NCBI GenBank assembly: GCA_002685935.1
Contig: NYZD01000120.1
Location: 1-34,206, forward strand
From: Planctomycetaceae bacterium
GTDB lineage: Bacteria > Planctomycetota > Phycisphaerae > Phycisphaerales > Zrk34
Length of the DNA stretch: 34,206 bases
Reading direction: 5' to 3'
Each line of letters begins with the position of its first letter. Position 1 is the first letter of the stretch. A program made the translations under genes and the position numbers. The notes under the pieces were generated by a model. The model did not search any database. It was not told the DNA's origin and was given only the letters and a program-made list of their open reading frames with translations. This document shows, one piece after another, positions 16,555-24,604 of the stretch.

Positions 16555-17901
16555 ATGCATCAACAGCTTCGTCGCGCAGCCGGCTTCATGTGGATTCGGT
16601 ACTGCGCGCTGATCGCCTGCTGCCTGATCGTCGGCGTCTGCTACGGATATCTGGCCCATAAGAATCAATGGTTCCCTTACGGCCTGCGCGCTGCGCTCAC
16701 CCCAGACGCCGACACCACCGACACCACGACCGACAACAGCAACGAAGGTGATCTCGAAAAACTGCTGTCGCTGCCCTATCTCTCGGGATGGAAGGCCGCG
16801 CCCGAAAGCTCCGGCGTGGTCGTGCACGACCGATCCATCGCCCACCCCGGCCTCAACCTGTATTCCTCCGGCGAGCGCCCGTTTGTCATGTTGATGGACA
16901 TGGCCGGCCAACCGCTGCACACCTGGGCGTACGATTTCTCGAAGGTCTGGCCCGACCGCGAGATCGGTTGGGACGATCCGGGATACATCCGACGCTTCCA
17001 CCTGTTCGACAACGGCGACCTGCTGGCCATCTTCGATCCCCGCGATCAGAGATACAACGAACAGCACGTCATCATCAAACTCGATAGCCAAAGTCGCGAA
17101 CTGTGGTCCTACTCAGGCGGCGTCCACCACGACCTTCAGGTACTCGACGACGGATCCATCCTCCTGCTCACCCGCCAACTCAATTCCGTCGAAGGCGTCC
17201 GCGACGGCAAGGAAGTGCTCGAAGATTCCATCACGATCCTCAGTGCCGATGGCGATCCCATCAAACATGTCTCCGTGCTCAAAGCGATCCGTGATTCCAA
17301 CTACGCATCTCTGCTCGCCCACGCGCCCGACATGCGCGACATCCTGCACACCAACACCGTGGAGATGATCGACGATCGACTCGCGTCCCGCTCGCCCCTG
17401 TTCAAGTCCGGCCAGGTGTTGGTCAGCGTGCTAAACCTCAACACGATCGCCGTGATCGATATGGACACGCAAAAGGTAATCTGGGCCATGACCGGCATGT
17501 GGAAATGGCAACACCAACCCACCGTGGTCGACAACGGCAACATGCTGCTGTTCGATAACGTCGGCCACTTCGGGCAATCCAAGGTCATCGAGTTCGATCC
17601 GATCACTCAGGAGGTGCTGTGGCTCCACGGCGGCAGCGAAGCCAATCCGTTCTTCTCTCACAACTGCGGGTCGAACCAGCGGCTGCCCAACGGCAACACG
17701 CTGATCACCGAATCCACCCAGGGCCGCGCCTTTGAACTCACGCCCGACAGCGATATCGTCTGGGAGTTTCTCAATCCCCGACGCACCGGCGAGTCGAACA
17801 AGAAGATCGCCGTGATCCCCGAACTCGTGCGCCTGCCCGCCGATCTGGATATCACTTGGGCCGCCGCAAATCAGCCGGCGTCTGACGCCGCGAAACCGTA
17901 A
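16555..17901 (+). CDS. Membrane-anchored arylsulfotransferase (ASST)-like beta-propeller protein
   Basis: A 448-residue protein with one N-terminal transmembrane segment (about residues 13-33) and a short Asp/Thr-rich linker, then a six-bladed propeller-like domain. Three repeats carry a His followed by a D/N-G-x-x-L-L blade end: HHDLQVLDDGSILLL (from about residue 191), HQPTVVDNGNMLLF and SHNCGSNQRLPNGNTLI. This is the pattern of arylsulfotransferases and related PQQ-like proteins. In true ASST a His takes up the sulfate; which His would do so here is not assigned, and the family contains many proteins of unknown activity. GGAAGGA lies 7 bases before ATG 16555. The ArnT-like glycosyltransferase starts 24 bases downstream, so both are probably made together and act at the membrane surface, perhaps in modifying a surface glycan. 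Confidence 0.65.
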   Translation: MHQQLRRAAGFMWIRYCALIACCLIVGVCYGYLAHKNQWFPYGLRAALTPDADTTDTTTDNSNEGDLEKLLSLPYLSGWKAAPESSGVVVHDRSIAHPGLNLYSSGERPFVMLMDMAGQPLHTWAYDFSKVWPDREIGWDDPGYIRRFHLFDNGDLLAIFDPRDQRYNEQHVIIKLDSQSRELWSYSGGVHHDLQVLDDGSILLLTRQLNSVEGVRDGKEVLEDSITILSADGDPIKHVSVLKAIRDSNYASLLAHAPDMRDILHTNTVEMIDDRLASRSPLFKSGQVLVSVLNLNTIAVIDMDTQKVIWAMTGMWKWQHQPTVVDNGNMLLFDNVGHFGQSKVIEFDPITQEVLWLHGGSEANPFFSHNCGSNQRLPNGNTLITESTQGRAFELTPDSDIVWEFLNPRRTGESNKKIAVIPELVRLPADLDITWAAANQPASDAAKP

Positions 17902-17925
17902 CGTAGCCGGCATCTGAGATCACCG

Positions 17926-19572
17926 ATGAATGCGACGGCCGAAAACGACCTCACCACCGACCCACCCGCCGACGCGCTGCCCACGCCGTCCGTTCGGCGC
18001 GACCGCGTGCTCTGGCTGATCCTCCTCGTCGCTCTGGCCATCCGCCTGTTCATGGTCCTGACCAACACCTACCAATGGGATGAGGAACGCGACTGGATTC
18101 CCCTCGCGATTGAAGTGTCTGACAAACTGGCGCAGGGAGACGTGCTGATCCGCGGCCAATATCACCCGGCCCTGCCCGCCTACTTCATCCGCCTCGGTAG
18201 CTTCCTTGGCGGCGAGAACCCGTTGGGCTTTCGACTCAGCAGCCTCGTGATCGCACTACTCACCGTGATCATCGTGTACCGCGCCGCCGGGGAATGGCTC
18301 GGGCGCGCCGCCGGTCGCTGGGCCGCCGCCCTGCTCGCAGTCAACGAGTACCACATCGGCATCACCTGCATCGCCACCGAACGCGCTTCGATGTTCCTCT
18401 TCGCCGCCCTCACGCTGTGGATGTTCCTGCGCTTCTGCCGCCTCGGCCAGACCCGCTGGCTCTACCTCACCGCGATCTGCGCCGCGATGACCTTCTGGTG
18501 CAACGAGCGCGCCATCCTTTTGGGGCTGCCCATCGGCGCGACACTGATCTTCACCGCACATCGGAAGCAGTTCATCAGGATCCATCCATACCTCGCGCTC
18601 GTGTTGTTCCTGCTGATCATCGCGCCGATCGTCAAGGCGCACGTGCAGCCGGCATTCGCCGCAGACCACAGCGCCCTCACCGCCAACGACAACCTGTCCC
18701 GCATCGGCGGCATCGGCTTCACGCGGCAGTACGTCATGTTCTTCCTGCGCCAGCCGATTCAGATGATCTACGACCATTTCGGCAAGGAGCTGACCGATTC
18801 GGCGGCGGGCTACGCCACCATGAACGGCCTGATCGGCGCATTCCTCCTCGCCGCCACGATTTTCATGACCTTCCGCGCCCGCCGCGGCCCGCCCGCCCTG
18901 CTGTTCTGCGCGCTGTGGTTTTGGTTCATCTTCGGTGTCTTCGTGCTGATCAAACCCAGCGAAAACGTCACGCCCGGTCTCGATACCGTCGCGTGGTTCT
19001 GGGTCGACCTGATTCTCCTGCCCGCGGTCGTGATGGCCGCGATGTGGCTGATCCGATTCAAAGACAAGGCCGCGCTCGCCGCCGTTGGCCTTCTCGCCGT
19101 CGTCAGCACCTACGGGTTCATCACGCTGCCGCGTTCGACACCGGGAATGGCCGATTCGGTCGTGCGCTGCAGACCCGATCTGATTACTCCCTCCGACGGC
19201 CAGATGGTCGACGTGCGCGCTGCATTCCTCCATGCGATGGCGTTGCCGTCCGATGAAACGGTCGTCCTGCATCAGATCATCATCGAGACCGGCAGCGAGA
19301 AACACGTGCTGACCCACGTCCCCGGCGATCCCGCGCCGCAACACCCCGATGTCGACGGCGCCGCCCTCGGCACCGACGATCGCGAATTCCGCGTCCGCGC
19401 CCTCGTGCCCCGCACGGACACAGGTGGCATCATTCCACGCTCCTACAAAATCTCCTATCGTCTAACTTCGCCCACCGGTGATCAACGAACACTGGAAGCC
19501 GGCATCTGGCCCCGCGCCGAGGATGATCCCTATTGGCGATGGCAGCCCGTGTTCTGGGTCGAAACGCCGTGA
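17926..19572 (+). CDS. ArnT/PMT-type (GT39/GT83-like) membrane glycosyltransferase
   Basis: A 548-residue integral membrane protein with about ten hydrophobic helices between residues 27 and 405 and a soluble C-terminal domain of about 140 residues. After the first helix the segment TYQWDEERDW places Asp 52 and Glu 53 where ArnT/PMT-family enzymes have their catalytic acid in the first periplasmic loop, and the following HPALPAYFIRLGS matches the family loop. Such enzymes transfer a sugar from a polyprenyl-phosphate donor to lipid A, protein or another surface acceptor on the outer face of the membrane. Acceptor and donor are unknown. It begins 24 bases after the ASST-like gene. The C-terminal part (after about residue 410) has beta-rich repeats and is not recognised. 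Confidence 0.75.
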   Translation: MNATAENDLTTDPPADALPTPSVRRDRVLWLILLVALAIRLFMVLTNTYQWDEERDWIPLAIEVSDKLAQGDVLIRGQYHPALPAYFIRLGSFLGGENPLGFRLSSLVIALLTVIIVYRAAGEWLGRAAGRWAAALLAVNEYHIGITCIATERASMFLFAALTLWMFLRFCRLGQTRWLYLTAICAAMTFWCNERAILLGLPIGATLIFTAHRKQFIRIHPYLALVLFLLIIAPIVKAHVQPAFAADHSALTANDNLSRIGGIGFTRQYVMFFLRQPIQMIYDHFGKELTDSAAGYATMNGLIGAFLLAATIFMTFRARRGPPALLFCALWFWFIFGVFVLIKPSENVTPGLDTVAWFWVDLILLPAVVMAAMWLIRFKDKAALAAVGLLAVVSTYGFITLPRSTPGMADSVVRCRPDLITPSDGQMVDVRAAFLHAMALPSDETVVLHQIIIETGSEKHVLTHVPGDPAPQHPDVDGAALGTDDREFRVRALVPRTDTGGIIPRSYKISYRLTSPTGDQRTLEAGIWPRAEDDPYWRWQPVFWVETP

Positions 19573-19601
19573 CACCCATCGGGATCGGCCGCGCCGTTCC
19601 C

Positions 19602-20843
19602 TCACGCCCCTATCTCCCCCGCCGCCTCGATCTCCGCTTCAAATTCCTGTTGTCGGGCCTCCAACCCCGCCCCGGCCCGCACATGACACCGCGTGTGATA
19701 GATCGGCTTCAGATCCTCCGGATCAATCTTCCAGAACAACGATCGACGGTTCGGCCCGGACGATACTTCCGCGCTCGACAGCATCGACCAGTTCTGCAGC
19801 TTCTCCTCCGGGTGCCCCCGCTCGCCCGCCAGACAAATGCGCTCCGGAAACGGCACCGCGTGATCCAACGTGATTCGCGCCGCGCCCAGCAACGTCGCAC
19901 CGCGCTGGTGTTCCGCCTCGGCCAGCGACAACAGCCGGCGATACCGTTTCTCGCATCCATCCCAATACACCGCGTCTGGGTTGTCCGCCCCCCATCCCCG
20001 TACCTCAAATGAACGCTGCGAACATGATTCCTTGAACGCATGCATCGCAGGATCGAGATACGCCCCGGCCGTGATCGCGCCCCAGCCGTCGCTGTAGCGC
20101 ACACCCATGCGCACGTTCGCCTTCTCAATCACGGCGCATCGCATGTCCGGCGCCACGTAAAGCCCGTTGAACGGCCCCCAGAATTCCATGTACCGCGCCA
20201 GCATGTCAACATACGCGTGAATGTCCGTCATGCCCGACGGCATGATCCACGCCATATCCACGGGAAATAGGCACTCCGGCTCTTCATCGCAAAGCACCGC
20301 CGACGAAACCGCGCCGACCTGCGTCACCTGCTCAAACCGCGTCTCCGCCGGCCCCGTCTGCGGCGGCGGGCGGTTGTCATGCTCAAACTGCATCAACACG
20401 TTGTCGATGTTTCCCGCCTGAATCTCTCCGCCCTCGGCCGTGTCCGCGAAGAAAAGGCGCGTGCACTGCGGCGGCGGCGGCGCGGCGGCGACAAAGCGCG
20501 TGTTCAGACGCCGCGAGCCAAACCACCCCCAATCGTGATAGAACGCCGCGAGCAAGGGGTCCGTGATCCCCTCCGCCGCCCCCCGCCGCATCGCTCGCAC
20601 ACGCTCGGCCATCCCCCCACATTCCGGATAACGCGTCACATCCAGATCGCTGGCCATACGTTTTTGGCTGAATCGCGGCAGCATGTGGCGCAGGTCCGCT
20701 TCACTGAGAATCGGATAGGCGATCGTCGCGTACTCAAACGCGACCGCCATGTCGTTCTCAAGCCAACTCTTGCGCGTCTCGATCAAGGCCTGCGCCTTGG
20801 CCTTGCCCGCCGCTTTGACGTCCGATACCGATTGATCCAACAC
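19602..20843 (-). CDS. Uncharacterised protein, possibly Ntn-hydrolase/C45-like
   Basis: A 413-residue soluble protein that I cannot name firmly. The middle part (FWGPFNGLYVAPDMRCAVIEKANVRMGVR, then SDGWGAITAGAYLDP) resembles the core of Ntn-hydrolase acyltransferase/peptidases of the C45/C69 type, where a glycine-rich strand pair is followed by an acidic V-E-K strand. A candidate nucleophile Cys could not be assigned with confidence, because no Cys sits at a clear autoprocessing site. The first 90 residues are helical and charged. The start is GTG 20843 with GGAG 8-9 bases upstream. It lies 49 bases downstream of the dienelactone-hydrolase lipoprotein, on the same strand, and may be co-transcribed with it. 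Confidence 0.5.
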   Translation of the reverse strand: MLDQSVSDVKAAGKAKAQALIETRKSWLENDMAVAFEYATIAYPILSEADLRHMLPRFSQKRMASDLDVTRYPECGGMAERVRAMRRGAAEGITDPLLAAFYHDWGWFGSRRLNTRFVAAAPPPPQCTRLFFADTAEGGEIQAGNIDNVLMQFEHDNRPPPQTGPAETRFEQVTQVGAVSSAVLCDEEPECLFPVDMAWIMPSGMTDIHAYVDMLARYMEFWGPFNGLYVAPDMRCAVIEKANVRMGVRYSDGWGAITAGAYLDPAMHAFKESCSQRSFEVRGWGADNPDAVYWDGCEKRYRRLLSLAEAEHQRGATLLGAARITLDHAVPFPERICLAGERGHPEEKLQNWSMLSSAEVSSGPNRRSLFWKIDPEDLKPIYHTRCHVRAGAGLEARQQEFEAEIEAAGEIGA

Positions 20844-20892
20844 GATGTCGCTCCATGATGTGGATCCCGTGATCCCGCCTCGCGCGCGGCCC

Positions 20893-21735
20893 TCAAAACT
20901 CCGCGTGCAGCGTCGTCCAACGTGTCCACGCCTTGTTTCGAGCCTCGACGTCCGCCGGGTCGGCGTCGTCAGCCTCGCCGCTGCGCATGAATCCGTGCCC
21001 CGCGCCGTCGTAAACCACGGGCAGGTATGTCTTGCCCCGTGCCTGCATCGCTTCGATCACTTCCGGAACCGAGGCCGTGATGCGATGGTCGTTACCGCCA
21101 TAGAACCCATACACCGGCGCCTGGATGTCCGCCATCCTGCCCGCGTCCGTCGCTCGGCCGTAGAACACAAACGCCGCTTCGATGTCCGCACGATGACACG
21201 CATAGTCGAACGCCTGTCCGCCACCCCAGCAGAAGCCCGTCACTGAAACCTGATCCGTGGTCGATGCCAAGCCGCGCACGTAATCGGCCGCGGCGTCCAG
21301 ATCGCTGAGCACCTGATCCGACGACAGGTCATAGATCGCCTTCCGCGCCGCATCGCCGGACGCAAAGCTCTCGGTCCCGCCGCCCGCCGGTCCACTGCCG
21401 CTCAGCAGGTCCGGCGCGATCGCGACATACCCCGCCTCCGCCGCCTGATCCGACAAGCTGCGCACCCATGGTGTGAGTCCCCGGTTCTCGTGAATGATCA
21501 CGACCGCCGTCGCCGCCTCGCTCACTTCCGGATACGTCACGTACGCCCGCACCGTGCGCCCGGTCGCGGTTGTGAGGTCCACCCACTCATGGTGCCGCGG
21601 CGATTGCTCCAGCCGATCGCCATCGGTCCCGGTGGCCCCGGGTGAGGCGCCCTCGGGTGCGTCCCGCTCGCAGCCGCTCAAAACGAACAGCAGCCCCATA
21701 AGAAACCAGACGCAAGTGCTCATCATGGACCGCAT
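20893..21735 (-). CDS. Dienelactone-hydrolase-family lipoprotein
   Basis: A 280-residue alpha/beta hydrolase. The N-terminus MRSMMSTCVWFLMGLLFVLSGC carries a lipobox (LSGC, Cys 22), so the protein is exported and lipid-anchored. The dienelactone-hydrolase triad is visible: nucleophile Cys 169 in GFCWGGG, Asp 216 in GGNDHRI and His 247 in GAGHGFM; Glu 83 in IHENRG is also a family residue. DLH-family enzymes hydrolyse lactones or esters; the substrate is not known here. GAGGTG lies 7 bases before ATG 21735. It is first in a two-gene minus-strand unit, divergent from the aldo/keto reductase gene at 21910. Confidence 0.88.
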   Translation of the reverse strand: MRSMMSTCVWFLMGLLFVLSGCERDAPEGASPGATGTDGDRLEQSPRHHEWVDLTTATGRTVRAYVTYPEVSEAATAVVIIHENRGLTPWVRSLSDQAAEAGYVAIAPDLLSGSGPAGGGTESFASGDAARKAIYDLSSDQVLSDLDAAADYVRGLASTTDQVSVTGFCWGGGQAFDYACHRADIEAAFVFYGRATDAGRMADIQAPVYGFYGGNDHRITASVPEVIEAMQARGKTYLPVVYDGAGHGFMRSGEADDADPADVEARNKAWTRWTTLHAEF

Positions 21736-21807
21736 GGTTCACCTCGCTGTTTCGGCAGCGACGCGCCCGGCCGCCGCACGCATGCTCGTTCTCAGATCAC
21801 CCAAGTC

Positions 21808-21834
21808 ATTGTATGAGGACCGCCGCGACCACAA
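21808..21834 (-). promoter_or_regulatory. Possible promoter of the dienelactone-hydrolase gene
   Basis: On the minus strand TTGTGG (21829-21834) and TACAAT (21808-21813) are 15 bases apart, about 70 bases before the start codon. The -10 is good; the spacing is short for sigma-70. Confidence 0.3.
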
Positions 21835-21909
21835 CACAATCTGCCCCGGCGACCGCCGCCCACGGCCAACTTGGCAGCGGACCCGACCCCCGGGATAATC
21901 AGCCGCACC

Positions 21910-22915
21910 ATGATTAATCGACGTGAATTTCTAAGAACCATGGCCGCGATGACCGGCGGCATCATGGCCACACCGGCGCTCCTGGCCGAAGAGGCCGCGA
22001 CCACCCAGCCCAAGCCACCGCGCGATCGGCTCGGAGAACTATTGCCCCTGCGAAAACTGGGCGCCACCAAAGCAAGAGTCACCATGCTCGGCGTCGGCGG
22101 CTGGCACATCGGCAACCTCAAGGAACGCGACGTCCAGCGCACCATCGAGAAAGCCCTCGAAGGCGGCGTTCGCTTCTTCGACACCGCCGAGTCCTACCAG
22201 GAAGGCGTCAGCGAGAAACGCTACGGCCAACTGCTCGTCCCCAAGTACCGCGATGTCAGTTTCATCATGTCCAAGTCCGCCGCACGCGATGCCAAGACCG
22301 CCATCGCGCATCTCGAAGGCACGCTACGCCGACTCAACACCGACCACTTGGACCTGTGGCAGATCCACAGCGTCCAAAGCCCCGACGACACCGACAAGCG
22401 ACTCGAAGCCGGCGTCCTCGATGTATTCCTCAAAGCCAAACAGCAGGGCAAGGTGCGCTTCATCGGTTTCACCGGACACAGATCACCCGAGGCCCACGTG
22501 CGCATGCTCGAGGGCACCCGAAGTGCTGCAGACCTGCCAGATGCCCATCAACGTGCTGGACCCCAGCTACAACAGTTTCATCAAGAAAGTCTTGCCCACG
22601 CTGACCAAGCGCAAGGTGGGCGTGCTCGCGATGAAAGCCTTGTCCAACGGCCGCTTCTTCACGAAACCCGATCCCGTCGATGGCCGACCCGACGAGCCGC
22701 TCATCCCCACTCGCATCACCACCGCCGAGGCCCTGCACTTTGTCTGGTCGCTGCCGGTCAGCGTGCTCATCAGCGGCGCCGACAACACCAAACAGCTCCA
22801 GCAGAACATCGAGACCGCCCGGAGTTTCACCAAGCTCAACGATCAGCAGCGCGAGCACCTCGTGGACAAGGTCGCCGACCTGTCCCACAAGCGCGTGGAA
22901 TATTACAAAGCCTGA
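21910..22915 (+). pseudogene. Tat-exported aldo/keto reductase, broken by a +1 frameshift
   Basis: The 5' part encodes MINRREFLRTMAAMTGG, a twin-arginine signal with the RREFLR motif, then a reductase with the AKR tetrad Asp 91, Tyr 96, Lys 122 and His 153 (FFDTAESY, IMSKSAARD, LWQIHSV). At about base 22517 the reading frame changes: the frame that began at 21910 degenerates, while the next frame continues with EVLQTCQMPINVLDPSYNSF and runs to the TGA at 22913-22915. Removing one C from the CCC run at 22517-22519 restores a continuous protein of about 334 residues, LEGTEVLQTC across the repaired point. So this is either a recent pseudogene or a one-base sequencing/assembly error. If intact, it would be a periplasmic oxidoreductase of the same family as the gene at 11086, but in a different branch. 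Confidence 0.85.
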
Positions 22916-22940
22916 TGCGTAACGCAGCGCAACACCGTCT

Positions 22941-22958
22941 CGCCGGGCAGGCCCGGCG
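22941..22958. terminator. Strong hairpin between convergent reductase and nrfA genes
   Basis: CGCCGGGC (22941-22948) and GCCCGGCG (22951-22958) form a perfect eight-base-pair stem; the outer AGCGC/GCGCT (22926-22930 and 22956-22960) offers an alternative pairing. It lies between the stop codons of two convergent genes and fits a bidirectional terminator, although there is no T-run on either side. Confidence 0.5.
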
Positions 22959-22962
22959 CTAG

Positions 22963-24423
22963 TCACCGCGCCGCCGCCGTGCGCGTCGCCCCCAGCAGAT
23001 CCGGCGGATCGCCGGCGATGAACCGTTTGATCAGGGCCTGCGCCGTATCCTTGTCCGAGTAGTCCGGGTATTGCACCTCACCGGTGAACCCGTTCTTGGC
23101 CAGAATCTTCGCACACTCGATCCGCGCCTGCTGCGCCAGATCCACCGACGCCATGAGAATCCGCATGCACTCCTGCGGTGAGTGGAATCCCATCCCATTG
23201 TTCGCCGCTACGTAGTCCCACCGTATCTGCGACTGCGTCACCAGTTGGCGCACGTGCTTCAGCGCCGCATCGTCCGCACCGATCTGCATGCACGCCGCGA
23301 TATCAAAATGAGCCTTGGATACCGCATCTTCCGCACGGTCCCGCCCCTCACGCACCTTGTCCTGAATCCCCTGAACCCGCGTGTGGACCTCTTGCTCAGA
23401 CCACCGGTGGCATACCGCGCACGAATTGGCGATGTTCAATAGCGGGCTTTGAAGATGATGATCGGTGAACTTCGCCCCGCCCTCCGTGCGGTAGGGCATG
23501 TGGCAGTCGGCGCAGGCCACATTCTGAAACGCGTGCACGCCCGTCATGTAAATCTCGTAATCCGGGTGCTGCATCTTGATCATCCGCGCCTTGGAGATCG
23601 CGTGCGTCCAGTCGGCGAAATCGTACTCCTGGTAGTAATCCTCCATGTTCTCGACCGCCATGCCCTTGTCCCACGGGAACGTCAGGTACTTGCCCTTGCC
23701 CTTGAAGTAATACTCCACGTGGCATTGCGCGCACACCAGCGTCCGCATCTCCTGATGCGACACGTCATCGATATCCCGGCCCTGCCGTTCGAACGCCTCG
23801 CGCAGCGCCGGCCGCGAAATGTGCAGCTTCATCGTGTTCGCTTCATGACAGTCCAGGCACCCGATCGGATGTGTGATCTCTTTCTCCAACTCACCAAACT
23901 TGCTGGCGTAAAACGCTTCGGGACCCATCTCCGCCATCAGGCGCGGCACGTCGGGGCTCTTGCACGTCCAGCACGTCGCGGCGCCGGTTTTGTCGCCCAC
24001 CCGCTTGGTCTGCGTGACGTCTTCAATCGTGTACGTATGCCCACGCGCCTGGCGAAATTCCTTGGCGAATCCGTAGCCGGCGAAAAGAATCACCAGGTCC
24101 GGAGTTTCTTCGAGGTAGTCGCGCGGATGGGCGCCGCCGTACTTCGTGGCGGTTTCATCATCGCTCATCAGCTTGTAGCTGGCGTATTCCCGCGGGAAGT
24201 TCTCGCCCCACTTGGCGTTGTCCGATTCGTATTCCCCCACCGGTTTCCGCGGCGCGGTCACCAGCTGACCTTCCCGACGGTGCTCCAGAACGGAGGCATA
24301 CAACACCGCCAGCACCAGCACCGCCACCGCCGCGACGACAAACGCCAACCATGCCACCTTCGCGCTACCACGATTGCGCAGCCGTGACGATGCCGGACCT
24401 CTACCACGTGAATTACTGGCCAT
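22963..24423 (-). CDS. nrfA: Pentaheme cytochrome c nitrite reductase NrfA (ammonia-forming), membrane-anchored
   Basis: A 486-residue protein that reduces nitrite to ammonium with six electrons in the periplasm. Five haem sites are visible: the NrfA-specific CWTCK (residues 151-155), CLDCH (189-193), CAQCH (231-235), CADCH (304-308) and CAVCH (335-339). The catalytic haem is the Lys-ligated CxxCK, the hallmark that separates NrfA from other multihaem cytochromes. Residues 22-42 form an uncleaved-looking N-terminal membrane anchor or signal. Start ATG 24423 has AGGAG 9 bases upstream; an extension to 24648 adds 75 Arg-rich residues and is not supported. No nrfH (electron donor) or maturation gene lies beside it; upstream is a divergent permease, downstream a convergent reductase. 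It would give the cell dissimilatory nitrite ammonification or nitrite detoxification. Calcium-site residues were not checked. Confidence 0.95.
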   Translation of the reverse strand: MASNSRGRGPASSRLRNRGSAKVAWLAFVVAAVAVLVLAVLYASVLEHRREGQLVTAPRKPVGEYESDNAKWGENFPREYASYKLMSDDETATKYGGAHPRDYLEETPDLVILFAGYGFAKEFRQARGHTYTIEDVTQTKRVGDKTGAATCWTCKSPDVPRLMAEMGPEAFYASKFGELEKEITHPIGCLDCHEANTMKLHISRPALREAFERQGRDIDDVSHQEMRTLVCAQCHVEYYFKGKGKYLTFPWDKGMAVENMEDYYQEYDFADWTHAISKARMIKMQHPDYEIYMTGVHAFQNVACADCHMPYRTEGGAKFTDHHLQSPLLNIANSCAVCHRWSEQEVHTRVQGIQDKVREGRDRAEDAVSKAHFDIAACMQIGADDAALKHVRQLVTQSQIRWDYVAANNGMGFHSPQECMRILMASVDLAQQARIECAKILAKNGFTGEVQYPDYSDKDTAQALIKRFIAGDPPDLLGATRTAAAR

Positions 24424-24440
24424 CGGAACTCTCCTGTGAG

Positions 24441-24480
24441 CGATCGGTCTTCGCGGCGCGCGGGGCGCGCCCGCCGATCG
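24441..24480 (-). promoter_or_regulatory. Nested GC-rich hairpin in the nrfA leader region
   Basis: Outer arms CGATCGG (24441-24447) and CCGATCG (24474-24480) enclose inner arms GGCGCG (24455-24460) and CGCGCC (24466-24471) with a five-base loop. The structure lies 18-57 bases upstream of the nrfA start, just above its Shine-Dalgarno, and would be part of the nrfA mRNA leader if transcription starts farther upstream. It might be an operator or attenuator; no function is proven. Confidence 0.35.
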
Positions 24481-24604
24481 TCGGTTCATTGCCAAATAGT
24501 CGAATCGCAGGCAACGTCGGCCGCTGGGACGCGGGCACCGACGACAGGCTGTGCACCCCGCCGCGCTGCTAACATATCCCGCCCGGTCCAGACGGATAGC
24601 CCGC

